This document shows positions 9,232 to 18,867 of a DNA stretch of 64,000 nt, piece by piece. The stretch spans positions 2,528,501-2,592,500 of the forward strand of contig NZ_CP023696.1 in assembly GCF_008704425.1 (NCBI RefSeq), in the 5' to 3' direction. Source of the stretch: Streptomyces fradiae ATCC 10745 = DSM 40063 (GTDB lineage: Bacteria; Actinomycetota; Actinomycetes; Streptomycetales; Streptomycetaceae). The position numbers were made by a program, and so were the translations under genes. The notes beneath the pieces were generated by a model that was not told where the DNA came from, ran no database searches, and saw only the letters and a list, made by a program, of their open reading frames with translations. Numbering within the stretch: position 1 is the stretch's first letter; each line of letters starts with the position of its first letter.

Positions 9232-9699
9232 CTGCGCCCCTCGTCTGTCTTATACGTCCCCGTGATGCCGCACCGTTTCCCATTTCCGGCCGAACGACAC
9301 GAGTGAAATTACAAGTGTGTAGCTCCGAGGCAGTCAAGCTGAGATCTGCTATTGGGCCCGGTATTCACTCTGCGGAACCAAGGAAGTGCGGAAAGTGTTC
9401 AAATCGGCAAAAATGAGACACTCCCCGGCGCCTGCCCCGTGCTTCCACCGCCGGACGCCTTCACCAGGGGAGACGACCCGGCGCGCGATCCTGTTGCGGC
9501 CGGGCCGGCGAAGCGACCCGGATCACAGTCCGATCACGGACCCCTGACGGTGTTTGCGCGGATGGTTCCTGCGCCATGTGACCCGGACCGGGCGAGCACA
9601 AACCTTTCTTCCGGGCGGCTGACCGGATGAGGTGAACCGGTGCCCCCGAACCGGTCACCGAGTTGACAGAACGGAGCGGCCCGGTCCACCGTGGGGGGC
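9232..9699. other. Divergent regulatory region between whiB and the leader ORF
   Basis: 468 bases with no convincing gene. The first 180 bases are AT-rich and belong to whiB control. Near 9632-9662 an ACCGGT-containing inverted repeat lies just before a TTGACA hexamer (9663-9668) that could be the -35 of the cysteine dioxygenase leader transcript; I see no good -10. Confidence 0.45.
9308..9337 (-). promoter_or_regulatory. Candidate whiB promoter
   Basis: On the minus strand a TTGACT hexamer (9337-9332) is followed after 18 bases by TGTAAT (9313-9308), about 80 bases before the whiB start. The -35 is a strong match and the -10 partial. The surrounding sequence is clearly AT-richer than the genome average. 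Confidence 0.45.
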
Positions 9700-9789
9700 A
9701 TGCCAGCGACCACAGCGCTCCACGCGACCCACGTTGCCCGTGGGTTCCGCCGCGCTGTCCACGCGCGCTGTTGCTGTACGTGCTGTTGA
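9700..9789 (+). CDS. Cys-rich leader peptide upstream of cysteine dioxygenase
   Basis: A 29-codon ORF, too short for routine gene calling: ATG 9700 with a GGGGGG tract just upstream, ending in Arg-Cys-Cys-Cys-Thr-Cys-Cys and TGA at 9787-9789. Five Cys in the last six codons is far beyond chance use of this rare residue. It sits 241 bases before a cysteine-catabolic gene on the same strand. Poly-Cys leader ORFs that sense cysteinyl-tRNA supply and attenuate downstream operons are described in mycobacteria; a matching role here is inference. Confidence 0.62.
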   Translation: MPATTALHATHVARGFRRAVHARCCCTCC

Positions 9790-10030
9790 CGCCGTAGCGC
9801 TCCGGCCACCCCGGCGAGTCCCCTCGCCGCACCCGCCCCGCGTGCCCGGCCCGGGCCGCCCGCCCGCGCCGCGGTCCCGCCCCTCACCGGCAGCCGCCGC
9901 CCGTCCCGGCCTCCCACCCGATCCGGGAGCCGGAACCCCGTCGGCCGCCGGGAGCCGGTTCGCCCGACCGGCCCGCGTCCCGCCGCACCCCTCCCTTCGC
10001 CGCACAGCACCGCCGAGGACCCAGCACCCC
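9790..10030 (+). promoter_or_regulatory. Long 5' leader between Cys-rich ORF and cysteine dioxygenase
   Basis: 241 bases of GC-rich, C-skewed sequence with several short inverted repeats but no single dominant hairpin that I can identify by eye. Its position after the Cys-rich ORF is what an attenuator would require. Confidence 0.4.
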
Positions 10031-10660
10031 ATGAACAGCGACAGCGACCTCCAGATCGCCGGCGACATCCTCGCCGTCCAGCACCTCCTCCAGCCCGCCC
10101 GGGAACACCCGGCCACCGTCGCCGAGTTCGCCGGGATGGCCCGCTCCATCGCCGCCGACCGCCGGCTGTGGGCGCCGCTCGTCTCGTACGACGCCACCAC
10201 CCGCTGGTACCACCGGCTGCGCACCGGTCCCGGCTACGAGGTGTGGCTGCTGTCCTGGCTGCCCGGCCAGGGCACGGGCCCGCACGACCACGGTGGCTCG
10301 ACCGGCTACTTCACCGTGCTGGAGGGGGAGCTGACGGAACGTACGGAAGGGGGCGTGCGGACGCTCACCGCGGGGGCGCGGACGACGAGCGCGAAGGCGC
10401 CGGCGAGGACCGGGGGCGCGCGCGGTGTCCCGGGCGCCGGGGCCGGGACCGGATCAGGGGGTGGTGCGGGGGCGGGAGCGGTGGCCGTGTCGGGGCGGGT
10501 CGTCGCGCCTGGCCGGGTCCACGAGCTCGTCAACGACTCCCTCGAACCCGCCGTCAGCCTGCACGTCTACTTCCCCGGGCTCACCGACATGCCGATGCAC
10601 GGCGCGACCGGAGTTGTCCACAGGTTCGCCCCGAGCGCCCGGAGTGCCGTCCGGGCCTGA
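10031..10660 (+). CDS. Cysteine dioxygenase family protein
   Basis: A 209-residue cupin-fold enzyme that oxidises L-cysteine to cysteine sulfinate using mononuclear iron (family knowledge). Iron ligand candidates are H85 and H87 in GPHDHGGS and H164 in PGRVHELVN, with a further His at 178. An unusual Gly/Ala-rich insertion occupies about residues 115-155, between the two halves of the cupin barrel. ATG 10031 gives the expected N-terminus. The upstream Cys-rich leader ORF supports a cysteine link. The gene ends 12 bases before fbiA, so it may be co-transcribed with the F420 genes. Confidence 0.85.
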   Translation: MNSDSDLQIAGDILAVQHLLQPAREHPATVAEFAGMARSIAADRRLWAPLVSYDATTRWYHRLRTGPGYEVWLLSWLPGQGTGPHDHGGSTGYFTVLEGELTERTEGGVRTLTAGARTTSAKAPARTGGARGVPGAGAGTGSGGGAGAGAVAVSGRVVAPGRVHELVNDSLEPAVSLHVYFPGLTDMPMHGATGVVHRFAPSARSAVRA

Positions 10661-10672
10661 CAGACTGCCCGT

Positions 10673-11629
10673 ATGCGCATGGTGGTTCTGGCCGGTGGCA
10701 TCGGCGGTGCCCGCTTCCTGCGCGGCCTCAAGCGGGCCGCGCCCGACGCGGACATCACGGTCATCGGCAACACAGGTGACGACATCCATCTCTTCGGGCT
10801 GAAGGTCTGCCCCGACCTGGACACGGTGATGTACACCCTCGGCGGTGGCATCGACGAGGAGCAGGGCTGGGGCCGCGCCGACGAGACCTTCACGGTCAAG
10901 GGCGAGCTCGCGGCGTACGGGGTGGGGCCCGAGTGGTTCGGCCTCGGCGACCGCGACTTCGCCACGCACATCGTGCGCACCCAGATGATCGGCGCGGGCT
11001 ACCCGCTCAGCGCGGTCACCGAGGCGCTGTGCGACCGGTGGCGGCCGGGCGTGCGACTGCTGCCGATGTCCGACGACCGGGTCGAGACCCATGTCGCCGT
11101 CGAGGTGGACGGCGAGCGGCGGGCGGTCCACTTCCAGGAGTACTGGGTGAAGCTGCGCGCCTCCGTGGACGCGCTGGCCGTGGTGCCGGTCGGCGCCGAG
11201 CAGGCCAAGCCCGCGCCCGGCGTGCTGGAGGCCGTCGCCGAGGCGGACGTGGTGATCTTCCCGCCGTCCAACCCGGTCGTCAGCATCGGCACGATCCTGG
11301 CCGTGCCCGGCATCCGGGAGGCCATCGCGGAGGCCGGGGTGCCGGTGGTGGGGCTCTCCCCCATCGTCGGCGACGCCCCGGTGCGCGGCATGGCCGACAA
11401 GGTCCTCGCCGCGGTGGGCGTGGAGGCGACGGCCTCGGCCGTCGCCCGCCACTACGGCTCCGGGCTGCTCGACGGCTGGCTCGTCGACACGGTCGACGCG
11501 GACGCGGTCGCCGAGGTGGAGGCCGCGGGCATCCGCTGCCGGGCCGTGCCGCTGATGATGACCGACGTCGACGCGGCGGCGGCCATGGCCCGCGAGGCGC
11601 TGGCCCTCGCGGAGGAGGTACGGGGATGA
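10673..11629 (+). CDS. fbiA: 2-phospho-L-lactate transferase (CofD/FbiA)
   Basis: Transfers the phospho-lactate-type moiety from its guanosine-activated donor to Fo, forming F420-0 or its dehydro precursor in coenzyme F420 biosynthesis. 318 residues, normal length. The N-terminal [16 protein letters not shown] nucleotide loop and the NTGDD motif (about residue 33) are diagnostic. The stop overlaps the fbiB start (ATGA), so translation is coupled. Confidence 0.95.
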   Translation: MRMVVLAGGIGGARFLRGLKRAAPDADITVIGNTGDDIHLFGLKVCPDLDTVMYTLGGGIDEEQGWGRADETFTVKGELAAYGVGPEWFGLGDRDFATHIVRTQMIGAGYPLSAVTEALCDRWRPGVRLLPMSDDRVETHVAVEVDGERRAVHFQEYWVKLRASVDALAVVPVGAEQAKPAPGVLEAVAEADVVIFPPSNPVVSIGTILAVPGIREAIAEAGVPVVGLSPIVGDAPVRGMADKVLAAVGVEATASAVARHYGSGLLDGWLVDTVDADAVAEVEAAGIRCRAVPLMMTDVDAAAAMAREALALAEEVRG

Positions 11630-12927
11630 CCCCCGCGTACCGGGTCTGGGCGCCGGCCGGCATCCCGGAGGTCGCGAAGGGCGACGACCTGGCCGCGCTG
11701 ATCGCCGCGGCCGAGCCGGGCCTCGCGGACGGCGACGTCGTCCTCGTCACGTCCAAGGTCGTCAGCAAGGCGGAGGGGCGGGTGGCCGAGGCCGCCGACC
11801 GGGAGGCCGCCATCGACGCGGAGACCGTCCGCGTGGTCGCCCGGCGCGGCGCGCTGCGCATCGTGGAGAACCGCAACGGCCTCGTCATGGCCGCCGCCGG
11901 GGTGGACGCGTCCAACACGCCCGCCGGGACGGTGCTGCTCCTGCCCGAGGACCCGGACGCGTCCGCCCGGTCCATCCGCGACGGGCTGCGCGACCTGCTG
12001 GGCGTGGAGGTGGGCGTCGTCGTCACCGATACCTTCGGCCGGCCGTGGCGCAGCGGCCTGACCGACGTGGCGATCGGCGCCGCCGGGGTGCGGGTCCTGG
12101 ACGACCTGCGCGGCGGCACCGACGCGTTCGGCAACCCGCTCGTCGCGACGGTCGTGGCCAGCGCCGACGAGCTGGCCGCCGCCGGGGACCTGGTGAAGGG
12201 CAAGACCGCCGGGCGGCCCGTCGCCGTCGTACGCGGCCTGCCGCACCTGGTCGCGGGGGCCGGGGACGGCCCGGGCGCGCGGGCGCTGGTGCGCGGGGCG
12301 GAGGGCGACATGTTCCGGCTCGGCACGTCCGAGGCGGTTCGGGAGGCGGTCACGCTGCGGCGCACCGTGCGGGCGTTCACCGACGAGCCGGTCGACCCCG
12401 GCGCGGTACGGCGGGCGGTGGCCGCGGCGGTGACGGCGCCCGCGCCCCACCACACGGCGCCGTGGCGGTTCGTGCTGCTGGAGAGCGCCGCGTCGCGGAC
12501 CCGGCTGCTGGACGCCATGCGCGAGGCGTGGATCGCCGACCTGCGCCGGGACGGGCGGAGCGAGGAGGCCGTCGCACGGCGCGTCCGCCGCGGCGACGTC
12601 CTGCGGAACGCGCCCTGCCTCGTGGTGCCCTGCCTCGTCGCGGACGGCGCCCACCACTACGGGGACGCGCGGCGGGACGCGGCCGAGCGGGAGATGTTCG
12701 TCGTGGCGGCGGGTGCCGGGGTGCAGAACTTCCTGGTGGCGCTGGCGGGCGAGGGGCTCGGCTCGGCGTGGGTGTCGTCCACGATGTTCTGCCGGGACGT
12801 GGTGCGGGAGGTGCTGGAGCTGCCCGACGACTGGGACCCGATGGGCGCGGTCGCCGTCGGCCGGCCCGCCGAGCCGCCGAAGCCCCGCGCGGACCGCGAT
12901 CCGGAGGACTTCCTGACGGTGCGGTGA
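11626..12927 (+). CDS. fbiB: Coenzyme F420:L-glutamate ligase with nitroreductase domain (FbiB)
   Basis: Adds the glutamate tail to F420-0 and, through the C-terminal FMN domain, reduces the dehydro intermediate. 433 residues: the ligase domain spans about 1-235 ([24 protein letters not shown] motifs) and the nitroreductase-like domain about 243-433 (starts TLRRTVRAF). Full two-domain actinobacterial architecture. ATG 11626 overlaps the fbiA stop. No terminator hairpin is obvious in the following 195 bases. Confidence 0.95.
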   Translation: MTPAYRVWAPAGIPEVAKGDDLAALIAAAEPGLADGDVVLVTSKVVSKAEGRVAEAADREAAIDAETVRVVARRGALRIVENRNGLVMAAAGVDASNTPAGTVLLLPEDPDASARSIRDGLRDLLGVEVGVVVTDTFGRPWRSGLTDVAIGAAGVRVLDDLRGGTDAFGNPLVATVVASADELAAAGDLVKGKTAGRPVAVVRGLPHLVAGAGDGPGARALVRGAEGDMFRLGTSEAVREAVTLRRTVRAFTDEPVDPGAVRRAVAAAVTAPAPHHTAPWRFVLLESAASRTRLLDAMREAWIADLRRDGRSEEAVARRVRRGDVLRNAPCLVVPCLVADGAHHYGDARRDAAEREMFVVAAGAGVQNFLVALAGEGLGSAWVSSTMFCRDVVREVLELPDDWDPMGAVAVGRPAEPPKPRADRDPEDFLTVR

Positions 12928-13122
12928 GCGGCGGCGGCCGGGCGCCGGGAGGGGGTGGTGCCGGGGGGGCCGGGGTGCGGTGCTTCCTGGGGGGCAGTGC
13001 CCGCTGATGCCTGGGTGGCGGTACTTCCGCGGGGGCGGTGCCCACGGGGCCGGGGGCGCGGGACCGGGGGGGCGGGGGGCCGCGGGGGCGTTCGGGCGCG
13101 GTGGTGCCGGCCGCGCGGGTCG

Positions 13123-14349
13123 TCAGAGGGCGGCGATGTTGCCGGGGGTCATGCGCGGGGCGCGGCGGGGCGGTACCCGGCCGCTGAGGAGGATCAGCCG
13201 GGCGGCGCGGTGGCGCTGGCCCGCGTACGGCTCCAGCAGGGCCAGCATCTCCTCGTCGTCCGCGTCCCGGTTGCCCGCGAGCGCGTGGCCGACGATGCCC
13301 GGCAGGTGGTAGTCGCCGGTCGTCACCGCGTCGGGCGCGCCGTTGCTGCGCTGCACCGTCTCGGCTGAGGTCCAGGGGCCGATGCCGGGGACCAGCTCCA
13401 GCCTGCGCCGGGCGTCCTCGGGCGCCATCGCGGCGGCCTCCTCCAGGCGGCGCGCCACCCGCACGGCGCGCAGCACGGTCGCCGACCGCTTGCCGTCGAC
13501 GCCCGCGCGGTGCCACTCCCAGGACGGGACGAGCGCCCAGGTGCGGGGCTCGGGCACCACCGACAGGCGCAGTTCCGCCGGGGCGCCGGGCGCGGGCTCC
13601 CCGTACCGGCGTACGAGCAGCCGCCACGCGCGGTACGCCTCGCCCGTCGTGACCTTCTGCTCCAGGATCGACGGGATCAGCGATTCCAGCACCAGTCCGG
13701 TGCGCACCAGCCGCAGGCCGGGGCGGCGCTGCCGGGTCACGGCGAGGAACCGGTGGCGGGGCGTGAACGCGTCGGGGTCGTCCTCCTCGCCCAGCAGGGC
13801 GGGCAGCCGGTCGAGGAGCCAGTCGGCGCCGCTCCCCCACGCCTCGGCCTCCACGGCGCCACCGCGCGCGGCGACCCGCAGCGTGCCGGGGCCGCCGGGG
13901 GTGCGGCAGGTCCGCCAGAACGCCCCGTCGGGGGTGGCGCGGAAGGTCGGGTCGCCCGGACCGCGCCGCAGCGGGCCCAGGGTGAGCGCGAGGTCCAGGG
14001 GCCACGGCGGCACCCACGTCCGCCGCCGGGGCTCCGGTGCGGGGCCGCGGGCGTGGGCCGGGCCGCCGGCCTGGGCGGGCACACGGGGCCGGACCGGGCC
14101 ACCCGCGGCGTAGGCGGGGCCGTGCGGGCCGCCGCTGCCGGAGGCGGAGCCCGAGCGGGAAGCGGAGCCCGGGGGGGAGGCGGAGCCCCGTCCGGAGGCG
14201 GAGTTCGAGCCGGGCGCACCGGAGGGGCCGGGCGCACGGGGCGACAGGCCGGGCGTGGCGCCCAGAGCCTCGTCGGCGGGCACCCCGGGTACGCCGGGGC
14301 CGCCCGGCGCGGGGGTGCGCCGGGGACGGGGGGCGTAACGGCCGGCCAC
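13123..14349 (-). CDS. DNA-3-methyladenine glycosylase 2 family protein (AlkA-like)
   Basis: 408 residues. The C-terminal half carries an HhH-GPD fold: LILEQKV-type helix (SILEQKVTTGEAYRAW), the hairpin LELVPGIGPWTSAETV and a downstream acidic loop GDYHLPG that would supply the catalytic Asp. Expected role: excision of alkylated bases in repair. The first 120 residues are Pro/Gly/Ser-rich and probably disordered. GTG 14349 is chosen because GGAG lies 5-8 bases upstream and MAGRYAPRP matches relatives; the open frame extends much further upstream only as a shadow of manC. Confidence 0.83.
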   Translation of the reverse strand: MAGRYAPRPRRTPAPGGPGVPGVPADEALGATPGLSPRAPGPSGAPGSNSASGRGSASPPGSASRSGSASGSGGPHGPAYAAGGPVRPRVPAQAGGPAHARGPAPEPRRRTWVPPWPLDLALTLGPLRRGPGDPTFRATPDGAFWRTCRTPGGPGTLRVAARGGAVEAEAWGSGADWLLDRLPALLGEEDDPDAFTPRHRFLAVTRQRRPGLRLVRTGLVLESLIPSILEQKVTTGEAYRAWRLLVRRYGEPAPGAPAELRLSVVPEPRTWALVPSWEWHRAGVDGKRSATVLRAVRVARRLEEAAAMAPEDARRRLELVPGIGPWTSAETVQRSNGAPDAVTTGDYHLPGIVGHALAGNRDADDEEMLALLEPYAGQRHRAARLILLSGRVPPRRAPRMTPGNIAAL

Positions 14350-14885
14350 GGGGGCTCCAGGGGCGGTGCGGAAGGCGAAGGGGGACCCGAACAGGGTAGA
14401 CCCCGGCGCGCCGGGCCACCGGTCGGGCGGGACGCCCCGGCCACCGGTCGGGGCGGACGCCCCAGCCGCAGGGCGGAGGAGAAGCCACCGGCCGGACGGC
14501 ACGCTCCGGCGCTCGGCCGAAGGGGGGGACAGGCCCCGGCCACCGGTCGGGACGGGCCCGGCACCGGCACCGGCACCGGCACCGGCCGGAGGGGACAGAC
14601 GCACCACCAGCCGGCGGGGACGGGCCCGCCACCAGTCGGCGAGGACCCGCCACCACCGCGCGGACGCGGCGTCGCCCGCCACCACCGGACGGGACGCGCC
14701 CGGCCACCGGGCGGCACGCGCGCGCCCGGCAACCGGGCGGGCAGGAGCCGCGTGCCCCCGGCCGGAGGGAGACCCCGTGCCCCCGGTCGCGGCCGAGCGT
14801 CGACGCCGCCCGTCGCGCGCGGGGCGACCGGGGCGGTGACGCCGGCGCCCCGCACCAGCGGCCCGGCCGCAGGAGTACCCGGGGC
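14350..14885. other. Gene-free stretch of repeated CCACCGG words
   Basis: 536 bases between the glycosylase start and the manC stop. It contains a direct 25-base near-duplication around 14416-14465 and many copies of CCACCGG/GGCACCGG, including a run of four GCACCG units near 14560. Long open frames here are low-complexity and resemble no protein. No promoter can be assigned with confidence. Confidence 0.6.
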
Positions 14886-15968
14886 CTACTGGTCGGAGGA
14901 GAACCGCACCGAAGCGTCGGGGAGGCGGGCGCCGCACCAGACGCGCACGCCGTCCCGCAGTTCGTTGTCGGCGCCCACGTGCGCCCCGTCGCCGATCACG
15001 GCGCCGTGCAGCACGGTCCGGGCGCCGATCCGGGCGCCCTCGCCGACGAGCGAGTCGGTCACCACGGCGCCCGGCTCCACGACCGCGCCGGCCATGACGG
15101 CGCTGCCGTCGATCCGGGCGCCCGCGCCGACCGTGGCGCCCGCGCCGACGACCGTGCCGCCGGTGAGCTTGGCGTCCGGGGCGACGGACGCGCCGGCCAC
15201 CACGAGGCGGTCGCCGCAGCGGCCCGGCACGGCCGGGGAGGGGGCGCGGCCCAGGACCAGGTCGGCGGAGCCCCGCACGAACGCCTGCGGGGTGCCGAGG
15301 TCCAGCCAGTACGTGGAGTCGACCATGCCCTGGAGGTGGGCGCCGTCCGCGAGGAGGCCGGGGAACGTCTCCCGCTCCACGGAGACCGGCCGCCCGGTCG
15401 GGATGGTGTCGATGACGGACCGGCGGAACACGTACGCGCCGGCGTTGATCTGGTCGGTGACGATCTCCTCCGGCGTCTGCGGCTTCTCCAGGAAGGCCGT
15501 GACCCGGCCGGTCGGGTCCGTCGGGACGAGCCCGAACGCGCGCGGGTCCTCGACGCGCGTGAGGTGCAGGGAGACGTCGGCGCCCGAGGTCTCGTGGGTC
15601 TCGACGAGGGCGCGGATGTCGAGGCCGGTGAGGATGTCCCCGTTGAAGATGAGGACGGGCTCGTCCGGCCCCGACGTGAGCCGCGAGGCGACGTTGCGTA
15701 TCGCGCCGCCGGTGCCCAGGGGCTCCACCTCGGTGACGTACTCCAGGTGGAGCCCGAGTGACGATCCGTCGCCGAAGTACGGCTCGAACACCTCGGCCAG
15801 GTACGACGTCGCCAGCACGATGTGCTCGACGCCCGCCGCGCGGGCCCTGGCGAGCTGGTGCGTGAGGAACGGCACGCCCGCCGCGGGGACCATCGGCTTC
15901 GGCGTGTTCACCGTCATCGGTCGCAGCCTCGTGCCCTTGCCGCCGACCAGGAGGATCGCTTCTGTCAC
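14886..15968 (-). CDS. manC: Mannose-1-phosphate guanylyltransferase ManC (NDP-sugar synthase)
   Basis: Makes GDP-mannose from GTP and mannose-1-phosphate. 360 residues: nucleotidyltransferase domain 1-235 with AILLVGGKGTRLRPMT at the N-terminus and a left-handed beta-helix of hexapeptide-like repeats from about 255 to 345. The start is GTG 15968 (MTEAILLVGG); the ribosome binding site is weak. The substrate call rests on the manB partner in the same window and on downstream gmd/fcl, since the fold alone does not fix the sugar or nucleotide. Confidence 0.85.
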   Translation of the reverse strand: MTEAILLVGGKGTRLRPMTVNTPKPMVPAAGVPFLTHQLARARAAGVEHIVLATSYLAEVFEPYFGDGSSLGLHLEYVTEVEPLGTGGAIRNVASRLTSGPDEPVLIFNGDILTGLDIRALVETHETSGADVSLHLTRVEDPRAFGLVPTDPTGRVTAFLEKPQTPEEIVTDQINAGAYVFRRSVIDTIPTGRPVSVERETFPGLLADGAHLQGMVDSTYWLDLGTPQAFVRGSADLVLGRAPSPAVPGRCGDRLVVAGASVAPDAKLTGGTVVGAGATVGAGARIDGSAVMAGAVVEPGAVVTDSLVGEGARIGARTVLHGAVIGDGAHVGADNELRDGVRVWCGARLPDASVRFSSDQ

Positions 15969-16135
15969 CTGTCGTCTCTGCTTCCTGCTGGGCCGGTCGT
16001 CGGATGGTGGGCCGATCCGGCGCTTCGAACACGGCCGGAGACCGCTCATATGATCGGCACGACCAGGCAGTGTAGGCAGATCCTAGGCAGACCTGGACAG
16101 ACGGTTCGACACCGCGTCCCCCTTCGACAGCCCCG

Positions 16136-17929
16136 TCAGGGCCTGCCCTGGAGGCCGGCCGCGGTGGAGCGGACGGTGCCGAGCTTGGCGTACAGCTTGG
16201 CGCCGGGGCAGGCGGTGGAGTAGCCGTCGCGGTGCCCGGAGACCGTGTTGAGCTGCACCTTCGTGCCCTTCGCGTACTTGTTCCCGCCGGCGGACGTCAG
16301 GGTGCTCTTGCCGAGCGGGTTCCTGGCGTGCAGGCCCAGCTTCCACGCCGTCAGCTTGGCGACGCCGGTCACGGCCGCGGCGGGCGGCGTGGTGGTGGCG
16401 AACGAGCCGAGCACCGCGATGCCCGTGGTGTTGCTGTTGAACCCGAGGGTGTGGGCGCCCTGGACCGGCCTGGCCACGCCGCCCGCGCGGCCCTCGTAGA
16501 TCTTCCCGCACTTGTCGACGGCGAAGTTGTAGCCGATGTCGCGCCAGCCCATGCTCTGCACGTGGTAGCGGTAGATGCCGCGCAGGACGGAGGGCGCCTG
16601 GGCGCAGGTGTAGTTGTTGCCGGTGGCGCTGTGGTGGACGAAGGCCGCGTGGACGGACGTCGTGTAGAGGAAGTTCGGCTCGCGCAGCTTCTCGTCGGCG
16701 CCCCAGCCCTTGCGGGTGACGATGCCGGGGCGCGGGCCGATGTACGTCTTCGCGGCGACCGGGGCGGGGGCCTCGGCTCCGGCGCCGCCGTCGGGACCGG
16801 AGGCGGCGCCCCCGCCGGGGCCTCCCCCGGTGCCGGTGCCGCCGTCCGTGGCCGTGCCGGTGTCCGTGCCGGTGCCGCCGTCCGTGCCGGTGCCGCCGTC
16901 CGCGGCCATGGCGGCCAGGCTCGCCTCGGTCTCCTCCTTGGTGAGCTCCGCGATCTCCAGCGCGCCGAGGGCGGCCAGGCCGGCGTTGGCGGCCGAGGCG
17001 GCGGACTCCTCCGGGGTGAGCGGGCCGGCCGGCGCGTCGCTGCCCGGCGCGGCCGCGGCCGACGGGCGGGGAGCCGTCGGGTCGGCGGCCGTCGGGTCGG
17101 TGGGGGCCTGCGCCCCCTCCTCGTCGGCGGGCGCCTCGGCGCCGGGGTCCGTGTCCGTACCGGTGTCCGCCTCGGCGCCGGGGTCCGTGTCCGTGCCCGT
17201 GTCCGTGCCCGTGTCCGGGGCCGGCTCCGTACCGGAGTCGGCGCCGTCGCCGGCACCGGAGGCCGTGTCGTCGTGCGGGGTGTCGTCCTGCGGGTCGGCG
17301 TCCGCGCGCCCCTCGGCGGGCGCCGCGTCGCCGGGCGCGGCCGACGGGGTGTCGCCCGGGGCCGCCGACGGGGCGTCACCGGGGTCGACCAGCTCGACGC
17401 GCAGCCCGCGCGGCAGGGCCGGGGGCGCGGCGCCGCGCTCCCCCGGCTCCTCGGGCCGTACGCGCACCTCGACACCGTCGGAGTCGCCCACCCACAGCGG
17501 CGCGGTCCCGCCGCGCACCGCCGTCGAACGGGCCTCCGCCGCACCGGGGTCGGCGGCGTGCTCGTGCTGGTGGGTGTCCAGGTCCTGCCACGCCGACCAG
17601 GCGCCGGTCGCGGCGGAGCGCGTACGCACCTGGACGGTGCCGTGCAGTTCGGCGCCGGGGTCCTCCCAGACGACGCCGACCATGGAGAAGGGTTCGACGT
17701 CCCGGCGCGGCAGGCCCTGGGCGGCGCGGGTGCCGGGCGCCGCGCTGCGCTCGTGGCCGGCGAGCGGCACGAGGGGCAGGGAGCGGGTGGAGCCGAGGTC
17801 CGGCGCGGCGCCCGCCCGGGGGGCGGCGACGGCCGTCGCGGAGAGGGGCAGGGGCAGCGCGAGGGCGGATCCGGACGCGGTGGCGACCGCGACCGCTACG
17901 CCGATCAAGGGAACTCGAATGGAACGCAT
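16136..17929 (-). CDS. Secreted PGRP-type N-acetylmuramoyl-L-alanine amidase
   Basis: 597 residues, exported. A signal peptide covers about 1-36; residues 75-165 form a beta-rich domain common in Streptomyces PGRP proteins; an Asp/Gly/Thr/Pro-rich linker spans about 180-400; the catalytic PGRP domain covers about 400-590. Zinc ligand candidates are the first His of the FVHHSATGN segment, H566 and C574 in the SGHRDGYSTACPG segment, all intact, so it should cleave the stem peptide from muramic acid. ATG 17929 begins MRSIRVPL. It is divergent from the TIGR03089 gene. Confidence 0.93.
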   Translation of the reverse strand: MRSIRVPLIGVAVAVATASGSALALPLPLSATAVAAPRAGAAPDLGSTRSLPLVPLAGHERSAAPGTRAAQGLPRRDVEPFSMVGVVWEDPGAELHGTVQVRTRSAATGAWSAWQDLDTHQHEHAADPGAAEARSTAVRGGTAPLWVGDSDGVEVRVRPEEPGERGAAPPALPRGLRVELVDPGDAPSAAPGDTPSAAPGDAAPAEGRADADPQDDTPHDDTASGAGDGADSGTEPAPDTGTDTGTDTDPGAEADTGTDTDPGAEAPADEEGAQAPTDPTAADPTAPRPSAAAAPGSDAPAGPLTPEESAASAANAGLAALGALEIAELTKEETEASLAAMAADGGTGTDGGTGTDTGTATDGGTGTGGGPGGGAASGPDGGAGAEAPAPVAAKTYIGPRPGIVTRKGWGADEKLREPNFLYTTSVHAAFVHHSATGNNYTCAQAPSVLRGIYRYHVQSMGWRDIGYNFAVDKCGKIYEGRAGGVARPVQGAHTLGFNSNTTGIAVLGSFATTTPPAAAVTGVAKLTAWKLGLHARNPLGKSTLTSAGGNKYAKGTKVQLNTVSGHRDGYSTACPGAKLYAKLGTVRSTAAGLQGRP

Positions 17930-18057
17930 AGCCAGATACTGGACATTCGGCCGGAGTTGCGCTTCCCGGGTTTCCTGACGCCCCCTCGCCCCGGAAGGAG
18001 TACCGGATCACCCGCTCGGCCCCGCCGCGCCCGCCGCGCCCGCGTACGCTGGGCCGC

Positions 18058-18867
18058 GTGAACGCCAGCGACCGCACCCCTGCCGACCTGCTGCGATCCG
18101 CGCTCGCCGCGGACCCGGCCCGCCCCTTGGTCACGTACTACGACGACGCCACCGGTGAGCGCGTCGAACTGTCGGTGGCCACCTTCGCCAACTGGGTGGC
18201 CAAGACGGCCAACCTGATCCAGGACGGGCTCTCCGCGGAGCCTGGCGAGCGGGTCGCGCTGCTGCTGCCCGCGCACTGGCAGACCGCCGTGTGGCTGCTC
18301 GCCTGCGCCTCCACCGGCGTGGTGGCCGACCTCGGGGGCGACCCCGCCGGGGCCGACCACGTGGTGGCGGGGCCCGACCGGCTGGAGGAGGGCCTGGCCT
18401 GCACGGGCGGGCGCCTCGCCCTGTCGCTCGCGCCGCTGGGCCGCCGCTTCCCCGCCCCGCCGGCCGGATACGACGACTACGCGGTCGAGGTGCCGAGCCA
18501 GGGCGACCGGTTCGCCCCCTACGTCCCGGTGGACGCGGACGCCCCGGCCCTGGCCGTGCCGGAGTCGGCGGCCGGCCGTACGGAGCCGACGGAGCCGACG
18601 GAGCCGACGGAGCCGGCGGAGCTGACCGGCGCCGAGCTGGTCGAGCGGGCCCGCTCGGACGCGCGGCGGCGCGGCCTGGAACCCGGCTCGCGGCTGCTGT
18701 CCGGGCTGGCGTGGGACTCCTGGGAGGGGGTGTCGGCCGGGCTGTACGCGCCGCTCGCGGCGGGCGGCTCCGTCGTCCTGTGCCGCCATCTCGACCGGCT
18801 CACCCCGGAGGCGCTGGCCGCGCGGATCGAGAGCGAGCGCGTCACCCACCGCGCCGACGCGAGCTGA
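18058..18867 (+). CDS. TIGR03089 family protein (truncated AMP-ligase-like)
   Basis: 269 residues. The family corresponds to an actinobacterial protein related to the N-terminal part of acyl-CoA synthetases/AMP-binding enzymes; TFANWVAKTANLIQDGL and GERVALLLPAHWQTAVWLLA resemble their first core, but the ATP-binding TSGTTGxPKG and C-terminal lid are absent, so catalysis is unlikely. A four-fold Glu-Pro-Thr repeat occurs near residue 180. GTG 18058. Function unknown. Confidence 0.85.
   Translation: MNASDRTPADLLRSALAADPARPLVTYYDDATGERVELSVATFANWVAKTANLIQDGLSAEPGERVALLLPAHWQTAVWLLACASTGVVADLGGDPAGADHVVAGPDRLEEGLACTGGRLALSLAPLGRRFPAPPAGYDDYAVEVPSQGDRFAPYVPVDADAPALAVPESAAGRTEPTEPTEPTEPAELTGAELVERARSDARRRGLEPGSRLLSGLAWDSWEGVSAGLYAPLAAGGSVVLCRHLDRLTPEALAARIESERVTHRADAS

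Noticed and set aside
9308..9325. BldD-type operator in the whiB promoter
   Set aside because: The TAC/GTA words present do not fit the known BldD consensus spacing, so I list only a promoter.
14416..14760. Repeated CCACCGG words as a mobile element or regulatory array
   Set aside because: No terminal repeats, transposase or consistent period; looks like GC-rich drift with small duplications.
13123..16032. A 969-residue reading frame covering both the glycosylase and manC
   Set aside because: Its upstream two thirds are an out-of-frame shadow of manC plus a repetitive gap; only the part from GTG 14349 has protein-family sequence.
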